NCBI RefSeq assembly: GCF_010015445.1
Contig: NC_053119.1
Location: forward strand, 23,035,883-23,099,882
Length of the DNA: 64,000 nucleotides
Direction: 5' to 3'
DNA from: Perca fluviatilis
Taxonomy: Eukaryota > Chordata > Actinopteri > Perciformes > Percidae
Shown here: positions 29,617-42,442 of the stretch, piece after piece
Numbering within the stretch: position 1 is the stretch's first letter
Layout of the letters: each line of letters begins with the position of its first letter
Made by a program: the position numbers and the translations under genes
Notes under the pieces: model-generated
What the model was told of the DNA's origin: nothing
Database searches by the model: none
Seen by the model: only the letters and a program-made list of their open reading frames with translations

Positions 29617-31327
29617 GTAAATACGCAGAAAACATAACAGTCTACATCTGACAGACAGCCATCACTCCTCACTCCATCTCTGTGTTTACACCTGACACAT
29701 ATACAAGCTGTGCCAGACTAAATAAAAGGAGAGAAAGAGCTCCCTGATGTCTGTGCATATGTCTCTATTTGAATGTGGGTATGTTTACATGTGTGTTTAC
29801 ATATTTGTGAATATGTATTAATTTAATATCTGATTTAAGCAAATAGTTTACTAAATATTCATTAATCATGAAGACATTATTTGTTGCGTCAACATGCATA
29901 ATGTGGGTCCTTTTATAAACTGCAACTGACTTAACCAAGATTAATAAACAGGAAAATAACATGTGCATAACATCATGCTGAAGGAATAAATTGGGGAAAA
30001 TTGAGTCTGATTATCAGGGTCCTTATAAAGTTACAACTAATATAAATTAATGAGTTATTCCTTTGTTTTCTCCCTCCCCTTTTCCTCCAGTCCAATTCCC
30101 AGTTGCTTAGTAAACATCTCTTGGCTGACCCTGGTCACCAACATGGTTAACCAGTAGGCCAGTTAGTCAAGGGACTGAATTAAGAAAACAACGCTCCAGA
30201 GTCCTGTACTCTCCAACTTTGCATACTCTCCAAGGCTACGCCACACACATTCCATACACACATATAGACAAACAGTATGATGGAATGGTTGTACTCACTC
30301 ATTGAATTATACACATCTGTGAAAACACCATTGAAGAGTTTTTTACATTTTTCTTAAAGGTCCCATGGCATGAAAATTTCCCTTTATGAGGTTTTTTAAC
30401 ATTAAAATGAGTTCCCCCAGCCTGTCTATGGTCCCCCAGTGGCTAGAAATGGTGATAGGTGTAAACCGAGCCCTGGGTATCCTGCTCTGCCTTTGAGAAA
30501 ATGAAAGCTCAGATGAGCCGTTTTGGAATCTGCTTGTTATGAGGTCATAACAAGCAAGGTTACCTCCCCTTTCTCTGCTTTGCCCGCCCAGAGAATTTGG
30601 CCAACCCATGAGAGAGAGACATCATGGCTTTCAAACGAGAAAAGTGGCAGTTGGTCAAGGCCACACCCCCACCATCCACCTTGCCACTCCCACTCTCCTC
30701 CTCAATAGCTTCAGACACAGAAATGGCACATACTAAGGAAAGCTCATTGTAGGACTGGCTCTAGTGGCTGTAGTTCTGCACCAAAGCTGAATTTCGGGAA
30801 AGAGACTTCAGATACAGTATTAGGGGACCACTAAGGTCTATATAAAAGCATCCAAAGAGCATCATGTCATGGGACCTTTAAGATACATTTTCAGAAAATA
30901 CTGTGTTGCTAATGCAGATCCAGGGATATAATGGAGGCTTAACCTACCTAAACTCAGTTTACGCAACATTCGATGTGTAAGAATAGAGTTCATTTCTGTT
31001 TTTAAGGCTAAATAACTCTTTCTGACATGTATTTACTGTTTACATTACAGTAGGGGGCTGTAAACTGCCACTGTGACCGGTACCCACAAAAGAGAGAATC
31101 ACGAGCCTTCGGGGTTCTTACTGTAAATGACAATATTATGTTTGTAACGTGTGAAGGCAGTAATTGATCTCTTGTTTGACCAAATTTTTTTGTACGTTTT
31201 TGTGTTTTTGCATATACCACCAAGAAACTCAGTAGTACACTTTTTCCATCAAGCTAAATGTATTGATATAAGCACTGCATGTTTGTTTGTGTGTATAGAT
31301 GTTTGATTCACTATTTTCATTCACCAG
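29617..31327 (+). other. kcnq1 intron 14 (1,711 bp)
   Basis: Runs from gtaaat to caccag and contains the 520-bp TTAA-target element at 30358-30877. I see no other repeat or gene. Confidence 0.8.
30358..30877 (+). mobile_element. TTAA-target small DNA element, 520 bp, copy 1
   Basis: Ends AGGTCCCATGGCATGA and TCATGTCATGGGACCT are inverted repeats with one mismatch. TTAA flanks at 30354-30357 and 30878-30881. Closely similar in sequence, length and orientation to 45682-46202. Non-coding. It carries a TATA-like string, GTCTATATAAAAGC, about 40 bp from its right end. Located in kcnq1 intron 14. Confidence 0.92.
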
Positions 31328-31389
31328 GAAAAGGAGACGATAAAGAATACCCAACTATTGGAGCGCGACTGATCAGGCTAGAAGATAAG
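31328..31389 (+). CDS. kcnq1: KCNQ1-type potassium channel, start of helix D coiled coil (human exon 15 equivalent)
   Basis: Two bases complete the split glycine codon, followed by 20 codons reading KGDDKEYPTIGARLIRLEDK. This matches human residues 579-598, which open helix D, the parallel coiled coil that tetramerises the channel and binds the AKAP Yotiao. The TIGARL..R.EDK core is intact, including glycine at human position 589 and arginines at 591 and 594. Human N593 is Ile and V595 is Leu here, conservative at coiled-coil positions. Length (62 bp) and phase equal human exon 15. The acceptor is ttcattcaccag and the donor is AAG|gtaggc. Most of helix D should lie in one more exon, which I did not find before the window ends. 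A GT microsatellite starts 22 bp after the donor. Confidence 0.95.
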
Positions 31390-31409
31390 GTAGGCACACT
31401 CCTGCTGCT

Positions 31410-31411
<2 letters not shown>

Positions 31412-31459
<48 letters not shown>
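31412..31459. repeat. (GT)n microsatellite next to an exon donor
   Basis: About 24 GT units starting 22 bp after the 5' splice site of the helix D exon. Confidence 0.97.
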
Positions 31460-31462
<3 letters not shown>

Positions 31463-33792
31463 GTCTGTTAGTAAGAGAGATACACTGATTGCATTGCCCT
31501 TGGTGTTCATAAGCAGAAGTATGTGTGTGTCTCTGAGTCTCTGTTATCAGATGAATGCGTGTGGTGGAATCTTTTGATGTGACCATGTTTTGGCTGGGCT
31601 TGGTCAGTCTGCGCCAATGCCAAACATTCACCTGCATTCTCTGCCCTCAAACTTATCAGTATCTATTCAGTGCTGCTTTTATGCTTTACTTACTTTTCTG
31701 TTTATTCTTTTTTTTCTATGTGGGCTGGGTCATTTTGATGATTTTCCATGCCAGCCCTTCTTTTTTTCTGAAATCCTAGGTACGTTGGGTGGTGACAATT
31801 CTTGGATGTTTGTGTTTCCATAGGTGAATATTAAAGTACTGGAAGCATTAGGGGGGCTAATGAGAAAAGTCTTCATAAAGTGAGGCATAGCCAATAGACA
31901 ACAGCTGCGTTATGAAGCCCATGGGTGTAACTAGGCGTGTCCTCTCTCATAGAGGAACAGGCACAACGTGATGCCAGCATGATACCAACCCTGATGCCAG
32001 TGTAATGCCAAGTTAGACAATTCGCCTCTGGGGATGGTTGTACCAGTTCGACTGGTGCGTGAATGCCTTCCTGTCTCTGTGTCTTTTCATGTGCAAATCA
32101 TAGGATGTGAAATGTGTTTGTTAGATTTAGTGTGTGGCTACATCTGCTGTCTGTTTGTCTGACTGGTGTCATCGCTAGAAAGTGAAATTATGTTTGTGGA
32201 TTTGGAAAGGTTTGAAAACCTGTTAAAACATGCTCTTTTAAACCTTATAGTCATGTTGTTTTCACATCTTACAGTGAATGAAAACAACCCCCATACAATA
32301 GAACAATGCATTCTGTAGCCACTTCGTTTCTATTCAAGTCAGCCAGCTCAGGATTTCCCCCACTTTGCCTTAACATTTACCATCCCATCTTCCTGCGCTC
32401 ATCAGCACTGATGTTTTCTAATGTTTGCATGTGTTTACTGTTCTCATACCCCTTTGTTACGGAGAGAGGAGTAATGATCTTGAACCAATGTACCCTGAAA
32501 GCCTGAAGACCTCCCTCGGTGATTGAGTTACGGCCCATTTGCTCTGGACTACATGTTGTGATCGCAATCTCCTGATTGGAAACATAAACCTGTGTTCAGA
32601 AGTGCCTCCTCTACCTATGACTCTCTCTCTCTCTCTTTCTCTTTCAGTCTCTCTCTTTACCCTCTTTCACTTTTTCTCTCTCTCCACTCTGCCCTTACAT
32701 GAAAGCAAAATACAACTGAGAGGTGGATAATTGAGTGACAAATCAATGGGACCCTACTGGTGCAGGCTGCTTTCCCTCCTAAACAATTTGGAACCAATCC
32801 CCATTCCTCTAATCAGAACTGATTTTGCATGCATTGCTGCAACAAGCGTCCTCTCAAAGTGAAACAGAAGAGTAGCAACAGCGACTTGCGACACAGAGAG
32901 CCACCCATCTTTCATAATTACTATTTTCCTTGCCTCAGCACCCGCCCCCTTCCCCTCTTTCATTTCTGGTCATGTGAATTTCTTGTTTTGATGGTTCTGA
33001 CGGGCCGCACACCTGTTAAATGGGAAAGGGGGGCCTCTCCTTTTTCCCCCTCGGGCAGCAGGTGGATGAACCCGCCGACCTCTGTTACTTGGTACATTCC
33101 CTGGTCCTCCTCCAGATACGCCTGCACCGTTTAGCTCCAGTAGCTCTTCATAGATATTATTGTCTGCTCTAGATAAACTAAATGTCAGCTTTATGTTTCT
33201 GGAATGCAGTGACTTCATAATTGCATTCATAGTGTAATAGCAATAGTTCAATAAAATGACCTTGGTTGAAATTGAACACAGCATTTCATTTGTGCTCCTG
33301 ACCCGTTTTCACTCCAATCTTTAGTTTGTTGAAAAAGACTGATTTAGACACCTAACAAAATGTATTTACTTTTCAAACAACATTTCAACATGAAGGCTGT
33401 GTTTCAGCAGCAACATAATGCCCCATTCATAACATAACACTCAAGCCAAATGAAAGTTTACAGAAGATGTATTATGAAATAAAATAATAATAATAATAAT
33501 AAAATACACAATGAATCATGTTTGTTGTAACTTTAACTTTGGTTCGAGTGCCCTTGACTTCAGTCATCAGTTGTTTGCAACAGAATCTCCAGTGCCAACA
33601 CTTTTGTTTGTCTCGCTTCGCTGCATGCATTTCATAACCTTGTGTAATTTCTAAGTTCCGTCACCTCTTGCATGTTGCTCATAATAGTAAACCTAATCAC
33701 ACACGAAGCAAAACCCTGGTGTCACAGTTGAATCACCTCTGTATAGGATCATTCCCAACAGCCCTGAGGAATTATTCATCAACTCTGCCCTA

Positions 33793-33832
<40 letters not shown>

Positions 33833-35432
33833 TTGTGTGTGCACACTCAACACAGTGTGTTCCCATGCCTTTCTCAATACTCACTCTTGGTCGGCCTCCA
33901 GCTTCATTTTCTTTTTTTTTGTTGACAAATTCCCACTTTCTACTCCCCTTTCTCCTGTAAAAAACACCAGACATCGACCACTCTGACTGCGCTTTATGCT
34001 GCAGCTGAATAAGTAACAGAATCATTTTCTTGTCCAGCTATTGTCAGCACATCACTTATAGATGAATTTATCTTCAGTGGGCTGAAGGGGGCTCGGGCAT
34101 TGTGTGTCCTGTACAGGGTTAGACAGTGATTTATCACACAAAGACAAAGACACATATAGGTCTACACACACATACACTCACACACACATGAGTATGGAGT
34201 CGATTAATCACTAATGTGTCTAACCCCACACACTCAAGATTGAATTCTCCAGGAGCGACTTGGAAACGAAGATGGATGGCACTCTGTGACAGTGTGTTAT
34301 CTTTCTGTCAGACCCACTCGATGAAAAATACCCAAACGACAAGTTTAAACAGTGGCCAGTGTCTCTGGGCTTCAGCGTGGCCTTTCAAAACGGAGCTTTC
34401 TGCATGCTTTAGGATTAAGTCAGCCCACTGTTTGTGGTAAATCTCTCCCAGTTTTATAGCAACAGGATTTTTCCTCTCAGCAATAGACAGAAAGGGCAGG
34501 GATATTACAACAATATGCCCTCACATGGCCGGTAAATGTCTGTCTCTAAAACAAGCTTCTTTAGTCTGATCCTATTTTGTTTCAGAAATGTAACAATATT
34601 GTGAAGTTTAGTGCAGCCCAGAGCAACTCGGCAACTTAAAACCCAAATGGGTAGAGCTAATAGCAGCAGCCTTTAATTATGTATGTAGGAAGGGAAATTT
34701 GTTTTGTTCAAGGTTGAACGTTTTTCACACGGTGGAAAAAATATGAGTCCACATCAAACCTATACATGTATGTGTAAATGTGTAGTAATATACATTTTTA
34801 TTTGCTGGCATTAAATAATCTGTATGTTTAAAAAAAACCTCTTCAGCAAGGGGGCAATTATTTTGTTTCACATGCAATATTTTGTCATAATTTAGTCATC
34901 AAAGTGGTATTCAGTTGTATTTGGAAGCTGCATCGGTCTTTGGTGGGTGTAAAACCCTCAGCAGTGTCTCGTGAGGAAAAAAACCTCTAATGTGCCCTCC
35001 AGACCGGCACAGACATGTCTCTGCTCCACACATCATTATTTGTGTTGCTCTAAGTACACTACATGGACCATACATCACACTCACTCTGTGGTTGACTTCA
35101 CTCCGCTATATTAGGGCAAGCATGCTGTGCCATGTATGTCACGCTTATATCATGTGCATTAGCACTAGGCGTACGCCAAAGAATGCATGCCCTGACCGTA
35201 ATAGCATCTCAATTAGGTAAGTATGCTGTAAATTACGGCAAGGCCAAATACTGGAAATACTTGAGGGCCGGGACAGAGTGTTGTGTTTGTTAGGAGTCCA
35301 TCTGTAAGGCATTTAGGGCCCCACGTCTTTAAAAGCATGGCTTTGAGGGGGGCAGGAGTGTGTGTGCGTGAGTGTGTTTAGACTGGTCCGATCCAGACCC
35401 AATGGAGGGCTTTAGAGATGAGGGCCTAGTAA
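31460..35432. other. kcnq1 intron 15, unique sequence
   Basis: No terminal channel exon, RNA gene or intact transposon found. Contains a CT-rich tract (about 32621-32670), a small (TAA)n run near 33484-33502 and a GT array (33795-33829). The remaining reading frames are short and unrecognised. Confidence 0.55.
33795..33829. repeat. (GT)n microsatellite, short
   Basis: About 17 GT units. Confidence 0.93.
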
Positions 35433-35436
35433 ACAC

Positions 35437-35516
<80 letters not shown>

Positions 35517-35602
35517 TATATATATATATATATATTTATACATAGACCATATAATATAAGTGTATATACGGCACATTTACATAAAAATACAAATACATTA
35601 AA

Positions 35603-35642
<40 letters not shown>

Positions 35643-35650
35643 AAAAAAAA
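35433..35650. repeat. compound (CA)n - (AT)n - (CA)n - poly-A microsatellite
   Basis: CA array 35433-35471, AT array about 35481-35534 with an AAA interruption, then a second CA array 35605-35638 running into an A run (35638-35650). Confidence 0.93.
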
Positions 35651-38600
35651 CACTCACACTGTTGTCCATTCAGCAGTGTCTCAGTGTTTCAGCTGAGCTC
35701 TCAGCAGTGCACCAGCAAACAGGAACAGCTTGGTTATCTCTGCAGCCGGTACAGGAGGGTACTGAGACTGAATGGATTAGCAGCAGCATTTAACGGCTTC
35801 AATCTATTAATGATTGTTCAATAATATATCTATTGTATCCAATCATAGTTTTCTCCATTTTGGATATTGGCACCCAGAACAAGTTACAGCCCACATCAAT
35901 AGGAACTATTACTGTAATCCTTTTTAAGTGCCTGTGGTATTCTCTTTGGCTATAGTTGTGATGTTATGTTCTTCATGGAAATCATAACTTGTACGAAACA
36001 GAATTAATGCACAGGAACTAGAGGAACAATTTGTTTTTAACTGAAACCAAGCAATACTGTAATAAGCTAAACAGCATGTTACAGACCACATACAGAGATA
36101 TAAACGGTTTTAAAGAGATTTTTAAATTCTTTGGACTTGAAAGATTTCCAATGAAGTCCCCACTTTTCTTATGTCATGCTCAATTGCAATTTCGGGAGAG
36201 GGGTTCTTTGTCAGCCTATTTAGGTTTACAGGAATGATTCAGATGGGTTAGAACCGCAGTTGGCATCTTCAGTCTTTTTTGGATAACAATCATAATAATA
36301 ATTACAAGCACGCCTACCTAATGGATTGGTTTGTGATTGCTGTATAAAAGGAATTCAAGATGGAAAAAAAAAACATTGGGAAGTTTTTTTCACTCAGTGT
36401 TGTATCAGTTTGTCCCTTTGTGTGAAGTTCAGTGCAGTATAGCGGCTGAACTAATTCCCATTTTATTATTGGGAGTAATGAGACAAATGCATTTGACATC
36501 AAATTATTGTCTACAGTATACTTTTGAATATTATTTAATTACACACTGTTAAAATGATTATATTTATACGGTGGAGTCGCATAGAGTGCCTTGCTCCCTC
36601 CTCCTTCCCTTTGTCTGGGTCATCGGTGTTGCTCTATTCATTTCTCGACTTTCCTGCATATTCCCTAAACCCTCTCCCTGTCCCTCTGTAATTCGAGTGA
36701 TGGTCACAGTGAGTCGTAGTCTGTCCATTTCCTGTCCTTCCGCTAGAACGGGTGACAAAGAATCTGCTGCAATCACACCTCCGCTTGTCCAACAGTGTCT
36801 ATCTTTTTAGTTCTCTTTTCCCCCTCTTTTTCTGTTTTCCAGAATGGACACCTCTCTGTGTTTTCCCCTCTTTGCTCCTATTCCCAGCACTTCTCTGCCC
36901 TGAGAGCACCCTGTCTGTTGTTGTGCTGTGTTTTGATATATGTGTGTATTTGGCCGCAGCGTGCTCAGCAGGGGAGCCGGACTGACCAGGCCGGTCTAAA
37001 CAAAGAGAGGAAACTTGGCAAAGGAAAAGCATGGACACACACAAATCCTGGAACACACAGCTTCACTGCAGCGGCCAAACTCCTACTGCCCCGTGCTGCA
37101 GACAAGCACATACAGAATCTTCCTGCATGTCTGGACTTGGCCTGCGATAGCTGGTTTTCTTTCCTGATTAAATCTAGTTCTCTCAATCCTTTGCACTACC
37201 ACATAATGTAGATGGATAAAAGATGTAGATCTGTGCAAATATGCTTGTGTTGCATTGTTTACTCAGTGGAAAAAAAAGTTTTCATATTTAAAAGGAATTG
37301 TTGCTACAGGGAGGTCAGAGGTCATTCTCCTCTACAGAACAACAGCTCATGGAGCTGCTAGGCTTTTAGTGTTCCTCACAGACGAAATTACAGTGCATGT
37401 TTGAACTGACATTAGTGCTGTATCAAGTGCAGCCTTAATAACTTCAGTGAGCAAAATACGAATAATTAAATTGTTTACCTTGCAATGGAAAGGAAAAAAA
37501 TGACAATCTCCATGATAGCTTTTTACAGCTGTAAAATCATTTTAAATACAATTATAAATGACTGTACGGTGTTGCTATCTGATAAACCTCCAAACATCCA
37601 ATATTGTGTTCCATCTTACAAGTATCTGTTGCAACACACCCACACCAACGTAACCTTTTATGTTTTTTTAACTGTAGTTTTTGCTATTTTTGAACTTACT
37701 CATGATGACTCGCTACACCACCCTATGCTGCACCAAGCCTAACTGGTCTTTCTCACGTCGACACTTCCCACCATTGAAGTGGTATCTTTATAGCATTGTG
37801 AACTCAATAGCATGCAACAAGTGGTGTGTTGCTGTGAGTTAGATAGAGCACCAGGAGCGGAGTGCTGTTTGTAGTGCAGTCCAGCAGTAAATCATGTTTC
37901 GGCAGTGCGCTGGGGACGCAGCCCCTGGCAGCTTCCAGACGGCCTTTGGCTCTGGCTCCCTTCTCTTAGCGCCACTCTCTAATTTCAGAGCCGGGACCCT
38001 GCCTACTACTGTGTCTTTACCGCATTCCCACAAACCAGAGACGGACAGTCTGCCTGCATGTCTGGCTGCTTGCTCTCCATCTCACAGTCTCCCTCGCTTT
38101 CTATCTCTTTCTGCCTTTGTGTGTCTCTCGATCACTCTTTTACTCTCACTCCCTGTTTTTTTTTTTTTTTTGCCTGCTGAACTTGCCCCTTCCTCTGTCT
38201 CTGTCTGGTTCTGTGCCTTCAGGATTATAGGTCTGCAGTCTCACTCACAGCATCTAAATCATGTTGTACACTGCCGCTGTCTCTTGTCAGCTCTCTCCCC
38301 CTCTCTCTCTCTGCATCTTGGTAGCACCCACTGTGGGCTTGCTCATTGGCTGTAAATACCCCTGGTACGTTTCCATTTTAATTGCCCAAGTTTCGCAGGG
38401 CCCTGGGATATATTTTCTGCACATATATTTAATTGTGTTGGCCAAATGCCCTCACTACTTTCGGGTTGGACCTGACCACTAATATACTCCTGTATGGACC
38501 AGTTCATTATCAGCAGGGAGGTGTGAGCTTATTTAAAAGGTTATAAAGGGGTCAATAGTTCATGAAAAAGGGGTCTGTGTTTTATTGGGGAATGTAGTCT

Positions 38601-39420
38601 TACTAATACGCAGTGCTAAGTAGCCCTGGTGCCACCCTACTTTTGAGTGCTATTAAATCAGTCTATACTGCATGGAACAGTAAACCTGTGCATAATGCCA
38701 AGCTGTGTAAATTGCTCCAGAGACCATGAGTGTAAATGTCATTGCTATTTAGTCAAGTTGGTACCTGGGGAACCTTCAATGGGGAATATGTTCATATGTA
38801 TAATACTTTATCTGTGCCTGTATGTGTGTGTTTTATGCAGACGTGTATCTCCTCTTTTAAATCACCATGCACCCAAAAAACTTCACAATCTGTAAATAAA
38901 AGCTGTAGTGAAGTGTGATACATTTTAATATAGCTCATCAAGTGTGATTCAGTTTCATGAATCCAGTTATTGCTCCTGTACTTTTGCTAGTTTCCCATAA
39001 TGCAATCTAACTCTTAGAGGGTGGCTGCTATAGACTCAGCTATACCAAGGGCACCAGTACTTGTTGAGTACTGACACAGATTTGGCTGTGGAAATGCTCA
39101 TTCAGATTCTTAGTCTTGTTTACTTATTTTCTGAATGTTTCCTGAGTGAAATCATGACTGCTAAGATAGTATTTTATTGAGGCAAGGTTCTTGTTTGGCT
39201 GCTTGTGTCTAGACAACATTAAACACTGATGCACTGAGATATTTGGCTTTTCTAAGGATTAAAGGGTTTTAAAGAAAAACATGTTAATATACCTGAAAGA
39301 AAGAAATTGAAAAGTATAATTTTAAGTACAATTGTCATTATAATGTTTACCTTGTTTACCATTTTACTTTAGTGTTTTAGCATGCTCACATTAATATCAC
39401 TAAACACAGTACAGCTGATA
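35651..39420. other. kcnq1 intron 15, unique sequence
   Basis: No exon or transposon recognised. Low-complexity T run near 38158-38171. Frames around 36560-37210 and 37890-38360 are open for up to about 150 codons but show no domain and are Ser/Leu/Cys-rich, as expected of CT-rich DNA. Confidence 0.5.
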
Positions 39421-39429
39421 CTGATAGAA

Positions 39430-39620
39430 ATGTCATTACTATTTCATGGATGCACATCCAGTAATTGTCAGGGGATCACCAAAATCGATAGGATTCATCC
39501 TCTCGGGACATACATTTTTGTACAAAATGTGATGTAAATCTATCCAATAGTTGCTCAGATATTTCAGTTTGGGCCAAAGTGTTGCACCAACCGAAACAGG
39601 CCGACATTGCTATCCCATTA
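39430..39620 (-). repeat. old interspersed repeat fragment
   Basis: On the minus strand it contains text of the type ACTATTGGATAGATTTACAT, TTTGTACAAAAATGTATG and GGGATCACCAAAATCGATAGG (the last as written on the + strand). I recognise this pattern from a repeat scattered widely in fish genomes. No boundaries visible. A similar fragment on the other strand is at about 55975-56290. Confidence 0.45.
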
Positions 39621-42358
39621 TACGGTAGCAGATTAAATATAGAATAAGGTCAGTTTTATTACAGCAGCAGGGTGTTGTGCCATAGCAGGCTAACGCCTTA
39701 GTTCATGGAATGATTTTAACTAGCTGTTACTAATGCCGGCGTGTTTATGACTGTGTAAAGATTTGACTGGGCCACTTGTGGTTCAGACATTGGCCCTATG
39801 GTACTCTGTGCCCAGACACATCCCTCAGGCAGCAGTGGGGTAGCTAGTGCCCACAGTAAATCATGGCATGTGTGTGTACATGTGCACACCTATGTGTTTG
39901 CCCGACTTGCTACCAGTCTCCTGTCGGCTTCTGTTTGCTTTAATGGCGTCAGGTTTTTGCAAAACACTTAACAAGCTTGTCTGTATTCTATAGTGAGTTT
40001 TTTTTTTTTTCAGTAAATGACTAATGATTTTATGGGAGCATAATGGTGGGTGTTTTTCTATACCTCTGGGCCCTCTGTTTCCCTGTAGAAGAATAAAAGC
40101 GACACACCTTTCAATTGTGTGCAATTAACTTCTGTAGTCCACACAGGATGCAGGCCTCGCCTAGTCTCATACGGTACAATGGATCAAATCTGGAAGCTGG
40201 TATTTGAGGTTAAATCAGTGAATGGGGCCCTGAATGGGAACTGCATATTTACAACACTTTGAATGGTGGCCATCAAAAAAGTTCCCCCACCCCGTGTCTG
40301 TTATGCATCGACCGTCTGATAGTACAACTACAGGTGGTGCAGCTTATCATGTCTATAATGTTGTAAATAGTGTTGAACAGACATATCATAACTCACATAC
40401 CTGCCAAGTCTCACATTTGACTTGAAACTCAAGTTGTATTATATTAAACTTTGCTGGCATCTTACAGCCATAAAATAAATAAAAAACTCTTATAGTTACA
40501 CTATCAAAAAAATAAAAGGAATGTCCTGTAATCCTAGTTCAGTGATAAAATGCTGATGCAATGCAGGAAGCTCTTTCAGAGGTTCAGGCTCCCCCCTACA
40601 GCCACGCCAGTGGAGGTAATGATCTCACTGGAAAAATGTGCAAGAAACTCTGGTAAGAAGGAGTCATTTCTATTGTCTGCTGTGTTTCTGCGAGTGTTAT
40701 TGCTGGCTTTGATCGGTTCCAAGTGAGACAGATAAGTCCCTTTGTTGTGCCAGAGTAGATTTTCTGTTTATGACACTTGCTGAGGACCTTCCTTCCAGGA
40801 ATCTTTCGACATGGGTCAAGTGGGAACAAAAGCAACAACACTCACAGTTTAAAAACACAATTATGATGTTACATTGACGGTTTTGAATAGAGACAGCATG
40901 GTAGTCACGACAGAAAGTCTTGTGCAAATATTGCTTAATATAAGCAGAATTGTCATGTGGGAACAAATAACTTTCCCAATTCTACTTTTCTTTTATGTGG
41001 ACATGACTGAATATTTCAACTACTGATGGTCGCGTTTATGGCTATTTGATCAATGTATGTCCACACTTTCCTCTTTTTTTTATTGCTTTTGGTCTTGGCT
41101 GCAAAATGCTCCACTACGTATGTTCGCCAGGTAGTCACTAACTTTGTCTGTCCGCTGTGGGTTTTATTTGTCTTTTTTCGCTGCTGCCTGCTGCAGCCGA
41201 AAATTATGCTGATGATTTAAAGAAACTGAAATGCTCCGTAGAGCTGAGAGAAGCTGTGTTGGTCATTACGGGTGACGGTTTCACATACAAGTTGTCATGT
41301 GATCCATTGATCAGCTGATGTAAAAATAAGCGAGAGACAGACAACAGAACAGAAGTATTCACAATTTATTTAACATATAAACAAGATGACAAATCAGCTC
41401 CAACACATCAGCTGATACTCTGTACACACAGCAGACAAATACATCCGTTTACTCTTATTCCAGGGAATATTCTAGGAACCAAGACAGACACATAGATAGA
41501 GACAGACAAGCAGAGAGAGACGGAGCGACAGACAGACATTAGTCTGGGGGTCTTGATACTGCACGTCTCCTCCATGACATACTGCCTAGGAAGAGGGAGG
41601 CCAGGAGTGTCTGAGCTGAAGTCGGCCTGATAAGCAGAGCAGATAAAGGGTTGCAGTGAACCTCAGACAAAGACAAGAATGAAACAGAAGGGCAAGCTGG
41701 CTGGTACACGTCTCTTCCTTCACACACAAGGAGGAGTCTTTAGAAAAGACCAGAGAAGACTGGAGCTACTGGACCAAAGTCAGCGATAAGGAATTAGATA
41801 AGATATTCTTCTGTGTCTTATGTTCTCACAAATGCTGGACAGAGGGAGTGTGATCAAGGAGTCGTATTAACTAACTAACCAGCATAGGAGTTGCGCCAAA
41901 AATCCTCCACAGTTGGACAGCAAAATGACGTATGTTTTTGTTTTATCTGACATTTCTTGCATTATTTAAAACCTACAAGTTCTTCACTTATTGCTGTAGC
42001 ATCTGCATGCAAAGTCACTGCTCACGCACTTATGAAGCTCAGCACGCTTGCACACATAGAGACAAAAACACACATAGACACATCACGTGCGCTCAACGGC
42101 AGCTTGTGGTGAGAAGTGAACATCGAAAGGTCAGTGTCAGCCAAGAGGGTCGTTCCCACCAGTCCACCGTTGGCCAAACAGCCTGTGTCTTAGGGTCAAA
42201 GGAGATTTCAGCAGGCCTGGTAATTAGGGCACAATGGAGCCCATTCTGGCCGTCTTGTCCTGTCACTTTGTCTCAGCTGACAGGAGGTTGTGCACGAGAG
42301 AGAGAGGTGAAGAGGGAAGCAACACAAGTTTCCTCTGGAGGTGAGAGGACGAGAAGGC

Positions 42359-42359
<1 letters not shown>
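39621..42359. other. kcnq1 intron 15, unique sequence
   Basis: Nothing gene-like recognised. Short T runs (about 40000) and A runs (about 40507). The GA-rich stretch 41490-41540 is simple sequence. No splice-bounded exon matching the channel C-terminus seen. Confidence 0.5.

Positions 42360-42441
<82 letters not shown>
42360..42441. repeat. (GT)n microsatellite, about 80 bp
   Basis: Pure GT array. Confidence 0.97.

Positions 42442-42442
<1 letters not shown>

Noticed and set aside
36795..37211. 138-codon frame in intron 15
   Set aside because: Cys/Leu/Ser-rich without motifs or flanking splice signals; typical of CT-rich intron sequence.
37894..38355. 153-codon frame in intron 15
   Set aside because: Low-complexity Leu/Ser composition from CT-rich and T-run DNA; no family recognised.
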